From the NCBI RefSeq assembly GCF_001708965.1, contig NZ_LVJW01000003.1, positions 2,211,834 to 2,275,833 on the forward strand: a stretch of DNA of 64,000 bases, read 5' to 3'. Within the stretch, counting starts at the first letter, position 1. Each line of letters starts with the position of its first letter. Below, in pieces: positions 63,672 to 64,000 of this stretch. Both the position numbers and the translations under genes were made by a program. Below the pieces are notes generated by a model. The model worked only from the letters and a program-made list of their open reading frames with translations, was not told where the DNA came from and made no database searches. The DNA comes from Candidatus Thiodiazotropha endoloripes. GTDB taxonomy: Bacteria; Pseudomonadota; Gammaproteobacteria; Chromatiales; Chromatiaceae.

Positions 63672-64000
63672 TGAAGCTGGTTACTGACCCGAACGACAAC
63701 TCGAATCATTCGCAGATCAAAAGCTTTTTGCAAGTAATCTCGGATGACTTTCTAATGCTGACTCGCTTACACGCCAAGGAACCGGATGCGGATTTTCTTG
63801 AGTTATTGGTGGAATATGAATTCCCCAGCACTATGGCGCTAAATCTGGTCAGTGAAGAGGGAAAAAAGGCTAACCAGTTTATGCAGCGTGTTATTGAAAT
63901 GATGCCTGAACAGTTTGATGATGAGTATCTCGATACGTTAGCAGCAGACTTTGCAGATATCTATCTGAATCATAGCCTGCAGGCTTCACCACTGGAGTCT
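63671..64000 (+). CDS. TorD/DmsD-family molybdoenzyme chaperone, N-terminal part
   Basis: Translation from the ATG at 63671 stays open for 110 codons to the window end. The fragment is all-helical, with FLELLVEYEFPSTMALNLVS near 45 and DFADIYLNHSLQASPLES at the end. This matches the conserved segment of TorD-like chaperones (D-x2-x-x-F/Y-L followed by P-x-E-S). Such proteins bind the Tat signal and guide cofactor insertion. It completes a cytochrome-enzyme-ferredoxin-chaperone operon. It is cut by the window edge. Confidence 0.78.
   Translation, partial: MKLVTDPNDNSNHSQIKSFLQVISDDFLMLTRLHAKEPDADFLELLVEYEFPSTMALNLVSEEGKKANQFMQRVIEMMPEQFDDEYLDTLAADFADIYLNHSLQASPLES

Overview
The window reads as chromosomal DNA of a gammaproteobacterium. 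The block leuC-leuD-leuB-asd-fimV-truA-trpF-trpB-trpA-accD-folC-dedD is a well-known gammaproteobacterial arrangement. The motor pair is the PomAB type, the glutathione gene is the E. coli type, and lone gspC, prc and DUF502/FmdB next to aspS fit the same group. The density of c-type cytochromes, iron-sulfur proteins and a DMSO-reductase-family enzyme in the last 16 kb, with DsrO/DsrP-like subunits, suggests a sulfur-oxidising member of the Chromatiales or a relative (inference; no 16S or ribosomal gene is present to confirm it).

Positions 1-41 kb are mostly housekeeping. In order they hold the start of hemF, a TPR protein, a methyltransferase with metZ, gshA, prc, a Nudix hydrolase, a redox-protein/dUTPase pair, a lipoprotein, a tautomerase, a thioredoxin-like protein, nudB, aspS-DUF502-fmdB, PilZ-pomB-pomA, an SDR enzyme, a DUF971-MoaD fusion and gspC. 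The dedD-folC-accD-trpA-trpB-trpF-truA-fimV-asd-leuBDC run follows, with a divergent LysR gene, then ndk, an MFS carrier, aroC, tolC, an M23 peptidase and tRNA-Leu(CAG). A palindromic interspersed repeat with ends reading TAGGGCCTGTTA recurs at 4.3, 6.9, 20.4, 21.1 and 57.5 kb. A second, GAAT-phased repeat appears at 15.2, 19.3 and 36.3 kb.

Positions 41-47 kb are accessory: a secreted beta-lactamase-fold protein, a hipBA toxin-antitoxin pair with visible operators, a DUF1287 protein and a lipoprotein.

Positions 47.6-64 kb look like one regulon and are the most unusual part. A two-component system (histidine kinase with a CxxCH haem site in its sensor domain, plus an NtrC-class sigma-54 activator) sits in the middle. 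Around it I find four copies of a 13-bp palindrome (TGAC-N5-GTCA type) and three strong sigma-54 promoters with exact GG-N10-GC spacing. They precede (i) a Tat-signal protein, a DsrO-like ferredoxin, an NrfD/DsrP-like membrane protein, a multihaem cytochrome and small cytochromes c; (ii) a secreted protein of unknown function with internal repeats; and (iii) a small secreted protein, an extraordinary (Met-Ser/Gly-Gly)n secreted protein, a pentahaem cytochrome, a DmsA-like molybdoenzyme whose third cluster Cys is His, a DmsB-like ferredoxin and a TorD-like chaperone cut by the window end. My reading is a sigma-54-controlled, haem-sensed periplasmic respiratory system with a Met/Gly-rich structural or metal-binding partner. 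Its substrate cannot be read from the sequence.
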